Source of the DNA: Planctobacterium sp047947135
GTDB lineage: Bacteria; Pseudomonadota; Gammaproteobacteria; Enterobacterales; Alteromonadaceae
Length of the DNA: 64,000 bases
Assembly (NCBI GenBank): GCA_047947135.1
Contig: CP170457.1
Coordinates: 124,001 to 188,000, forward strand
Reading direction: 5' to 3'
The notes beneath the pieces are model-generated. The model was given only the letters and a program-made list of their open reading frames with translations, made no database searches and was not told where the DNA came from. This document shows, piece after piece, positions 61,138 through 64,000 of this stretch. Position numbers and translations under genes: made by a program. The number at the start of each line of letters is the position of its first letter. Position 1 is the first letter of the stretch.

Positions 61138-64000
61138 TTATTGCTTATACAAGCTTTTCCATGGAATTTTTATTCCCTTAACCCACAACTCCGCCAGTTT
61201 TTCTAGTTCCCCGGAGTGGATCAAATCATCCAGGTATTGCCGGCCGGAATCAGTATCATTGAATTCCAAAGAATCTTTGCCGTGTCGCTGCACAGTGCCG
61301 CGATAGACGTGAGCAGTTGACACATCCAGATCATCAGCGAGTTTTTCAAGTTGCCCCTGCCACTCTTTAAGGCTACTGGCCACAAACACCACGCGTTCGC
61401 CCATTTCACTGCGCCCAACCTGTAGGGTATAAGCAATATCTCTAAGGTGGATTTGTTGCATTTTTGGCTGGCTCAGGAAGTCACTAAAATTACGCAGATA
61501 ATCCACCAGTCGATCTGCTGACTTTGCAGAAACTGGCAGCAGACATGGCGTATCCTGATTGGCTGCATGATGTTCATTTTGGGAGTATTCTTCCAATACA
61601 ACATGAGCATTAACCCCACCAAAACCAAAGCTGCTTACACCGGCCACTCGACGTTCTCCCTGGGGTACTTCCCAGTCAACTGCCCGCTGCGCCACTTTGA
61701 ATGGTGTCCCTTTCAAATCGATATAAGGATTAAGCTCGTCACAGTGAAGACTGCGGGCAATTTTTTTGTTTTGCATCTGTAATATGACCTTGATAAGTCC
61801 CACCACACCAGCACCATATTCAAGGTGTCCAATATTGGATTTGATACTGCCCAGATATAGAGGGTGTGCATGTAAGGAAGTATCTGAGAGGTCTTTAGCC
61901 ACCATTTTAAGACCATTGATTTCCACCGGATCACCAAGTGATGTACCGGTACCATGGCACTCGATATAGCCCACCCGACTCAGTTCCATATCCGCATCCG
62001 CCAGGGCTTTTTTGATAACTGATGCCTGAGATTTAGGATTAGGCGCCGTGAGTGAATTAGTGCGGCCACCGTGATTTTCAGCGCTGCCTTTTACTACAGC
62101 ATGAATGGTGTTGCCGTCCCTGATGGCGTGTTCCATACGTTTAACCATTAACATTCCCACGCCTTCTCCTCGCACGTAACCATTAGCCTTGTTGGAAAAG
62201 GTTTTACAGCGACCGTCTTCACACAACATGCCGGATTTGGCAAAACTAACGTAACCGTCTACGGCTAATAATAGATTCACTCCTCCCGCAATGGCCTGAT
62301 CACAGTGTCCAGCACGTATGGCTTCGGTCGCGCGATGCAGTGCCACCAGAGCACTACTGCACGCAGTGTCAATGGGATGACTGGGACCGTGCCAGTCCAT
62401 AAAATAGTTAATACGGTTAGGCCCCACCGATGCGACGGTTCCTGTAGCTGAATAGGCTTCAATTGGCAGGCCGTGCAGAATTGATGAATATCCACTGGGA
62501 CCGCAGCCTACAAACAAGCCAGTGTTGTTGCCACGAATGTCCGCGCCACCACAACCGGCATTTTCAATACACTCCCAAACATACTGCATCATCAGACGTT
62601 GTTCCGGAGTCATATACATGGCTTCTGCCGGAGAAATGCCAAAGAACAAAGAATCAAACTTATCCACATCATCAATAAATGAACCCCATTTACTGACACC
62701 AGGATAATCTCGCCAATCCCAGCGTTCCGCTGGGATCTCGGAAATCATATCCTTTTCATTCACCAGCATATCCCAGAATTCATCAGGGTTTTTGGCACCG
62801 GCAATACGACAGCTCATCCCCACAATGGCCACATCCTGCTCGCGCCATGCCGACCTTTTGCGCCACACCTGTTTAAACCCCTCAGCAAAAGTGCCGCCAG
62901 TAGCTAGCGACTCAGATTCAATAGCGCTTGAGGTATCAGTAACAGCTTCACTTTTGTTGTCTGCAGCAGAGTTTTCAGAGACTGCTCCAGCACCCGACTG
63001 CAATAATTTTTTCGCCATCAGAGAGCCGAAGTTTTCCAGCAAATAATCACTAAACAGATTAATATTGGTGGCTTCAAACAACACAGTAGGCATCAGATTA
63101 ATGCCGAAAGCTGAGTTGCACCGATTGATAAAACTGGACAACAGAATGGAATCAAAGCCAAATACCGCCCAATCAGACTCGTCATCCAACTGACTCGGTT
63201 TTAACTTGAGATGGGTGGCGGTTTGCTGTCTTACGGCTTTGATGATTTCCCGGCGCAATTTGCCCTGGTCATCTTCAGATACGACTTGTTTATCAACTAT
63301 TTCTGTCTGTGTCTCGGTTGGCGCTTTAACACCGGATTGCAGGAATTTCTTCGCCATCAGTGGGCCAAAGTTTTCCAATAAATAGTCGCTAAACAGATTA
63401 ATATTGGTGGCTTCAAACAATACGGTAGGCATCAGATTAATGTCGAAAGCTGAATTGCAGCGGTTGATAAAGCTGGACAACAGAATGGAATCAAAGCCAA
63501 ATACCGCCCAATCAGAATCATCGTCCAGCTGACTTGGTTTTAACTTGAGATGGGTTGCAGCCTGCTGTCTTACGGCTTTTATGATTTCTCGGCGCAGTTT
63601 GAGCTGCTCATCACCTGACGCAGTTTGATCCAGGACCTCATCAGATTGGATTGCTTGTTTAGACGGTTTCGGCGCTTCCAAAACACTCGCGACTGATTTT
63701 TTAAGACCATATAGCACTACCAGTTGTGAATGTCCCGACCCCAATGCTGATTTCAGTGCCAACATGCCATGTTCTGGTGGTAGAGGTCTGATTTTGTGCT
63801 GTTGCCACAAAGCTCTGACGATAGTTTCGTCCAGCTGCATGCCATCACTCTCCCAGAAAGGCCAGTTAACACTCAAACTTCGCCCCTGTCTTAGCCCTTT
63901 TGCTACCATTTCTTGTCGGGAGTGCATAAAATCGTCCATGAAACCATTCGCCATGGCGTAGTCAAACTGTCCGGCATTGCCGATTACACCGGCAATGGAC
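61138..64000 (-). CDS. trans-AT polyketide synthase, KR(part)-ACP-ACP-KS, N-terminus off the right edge
   Basis: 953 residues visible; the frame is open at the edge, so the start lies outside. Domains in order: the end of a ketoreductase (GNAGQFDYAMANGFMDDFM, first ~100 residues); two tandem ACPs with phosphopantetheine serines encoded at 63487-63489 and 63148-63150 (GFDSILLSSF in both); then a ketosynthase with intact Cys-His-His (IDTACSSALVAL, CHGTGTSLGDP, SNIGHLEYGAG). There is no AT domain, as expected of trans-AT PKS. The protein stops after the KS flanking segment (ELWVKGIKIPWKSLYKQ), with no ACP after this KS, so its module must be completed by another protein. Confidence 0.93.
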   Translation of the reverse strand, partial: SIAGVIGNAGQFDYAMANGFMDDFMHSRQEMVAKGLRQGRSLSVNWPFWESDGMQLDETIVRALWQQHKIRPLPPEHGMLALKSALGSGHSQLVVLYGLKKSVASVLEAPKPSKQAIQSDEVLDQTASGDEQLKLRREIIKAVRQQAATHLKLKPSQLDDDSDWAVFGFDSILLSSFINRCNSAFDINLMPTVLFEATNINLFSDYLLENFGPLMAKKFLQSGVKAPTETQTEIVDKQVVSEDDQGKLRREIIKAVRQQTATHLKLKPSQLDDESDWAVFGFDSILLSSFINRCNSAFGINLMPTVLFEATNINLFSDYLLENFGSLMAKKLLQSGAGAVSENSAADNKSEAVTDTSSAIESESLATGGTFAEGFKQVWRKRSAWREQDVAIVGMSCRIAGAKNPDEFWDMLVNEKDMISEIPAERWDWRDYPGVSKWGSFIDDVDKFDSLFFGISPAEAMYMTPEQRLMMQYVWECIENAGCGGADIRGNNTGLFVGCGPSGYSSILHGLPIEAYSATGTVASVGPNRINYFMDWHGPSHPIDTACSSALVALHRATEAIRAGHCDQAIAGGVNLLLAVDGYVSFAKSGMLCEDGRCKTFSNKANGYVRGEGVGMLMVKRMEHAIRDGNTIHAVVKGSAENHGGRTNSLTAPNPKSQASVIKKALADADMELSRVGYIECHGTGTSLGDPVEINGLKMVAKDLSDTSLHAHPLYLGSIKSNIGHLEYGAGVVGLIKVILQMQNKKIARSLHCDELNPYIDLKGTPFKVAQRAVDWEVPQGERRVAGVSSFGFGGVNAHVVLEEYSQNEHHAANQDTPCLLPVSAKSADRLVDYLRNFSDFLSQPKMQQIHLRDIAYTLQVGRSEMGERVVFVASSLKEWQGQLEKLADDLDVSTAHVYRGTVQRHGKDSLEFNDTDSGRQYLDDLIHSGELEKLAELWVKGIKIPWKSLYKQ
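62999..63599 (-). repeat. direct repeat encoding the two tandem ACP domains
   Basis: Two copies of about 260 bp at 62999-63260 and 63338-63599, offset by 339 bases. The ACP cores differ at only a few residues (for example QQAATH/QQTATH, DDDSDW/DDESDW, FDINL/FGINL), while the linker between them is unrelated. It is a recent intragenic duplication or gene conversion. Confidence 0.85.

Overview
The window reads as a marine gammaproteobacterium, most likely an alteromonad. The evidence is classic gammaproteobacterial gene order (tRNA-Trp, secE, nusG, rplKAJL, rpoBC; and tRNA-Thr, Tyr, Gly, Thr, then tufB, with murB, birA and coaX just beyond) plus the products YbiT, DbpA and an E. coli-like inosine-guanosine kinase. 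The organism assignment is inference from gene content and order only.

Layout. 1-13.9 kb is ordinary accessory and envelope content: an S9-type peptidase cut by the left edge, a CNNM/CBS membrane protein, a diguanylate cyclase, a SYLF lipoprotein, an RraA-like protein, an OmpA-like porin, a TerB-like protein, queE, an aminotransferase, ybiT, dbpA and a NYN-domain protein. 14.6-22.0 kb is a tight one-strand block of two tandem universal stress proteins, a Na/phosphate cotransporter, an SLC1-type symporter with altered substrate-site residues, a LOG-family protein and a beta-CASP metallo-RNase; it looks like one stress-response operon. 22.3-40.3 kb is the translation/transcription core: rpsL-rpsG-fusA-tufA, then secE-nusG and rplKAJL-rpoBC, with recognisable promoters, terminators and an L10 autoregulatory leader. 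A calcium-binding-like orphan gene is inserted between rpoC and rpsL, and tufA is not followed by rpsJ.

40.5-44.3 kb holds gsk and a BlaI repressor / M56 peptidase-TonB fusion / lipoprotein operon with a very clear palindromic operator. 45-46.9 kb holds tufB and its four upstream tRNAs. The tuf proteins are identical, and the DNA similarity extends past the terminator but stops at the start codon. coaX, birA and murB follow as an overlapping set.

51.1-64.0 kb is the most interesting region: the downstream end of a trans-acyltransferase polyketide synthase cluster. In transcription order (right to left) it encodes a PKS protein running off the right edge (KR tail, two almost identical carrier domains, a ketosynthase with nothing after it), a BaeB-like hydrolase, a complete HMG-CoA-synthase cassette for beta-branching (HMGS, ECH1, ECH2, donor ACP, decarboxylating KS), two stand-alone acyltransferases (one malonyl-type, one with features of a proofreading acyl hydrolase), a hotdog thioesterase, a translationally coupled metallophosphoesterase and, after a gap, an Sfp-type phosphopantetheinyl transferase. 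The product cannot be predicted from this part alone.
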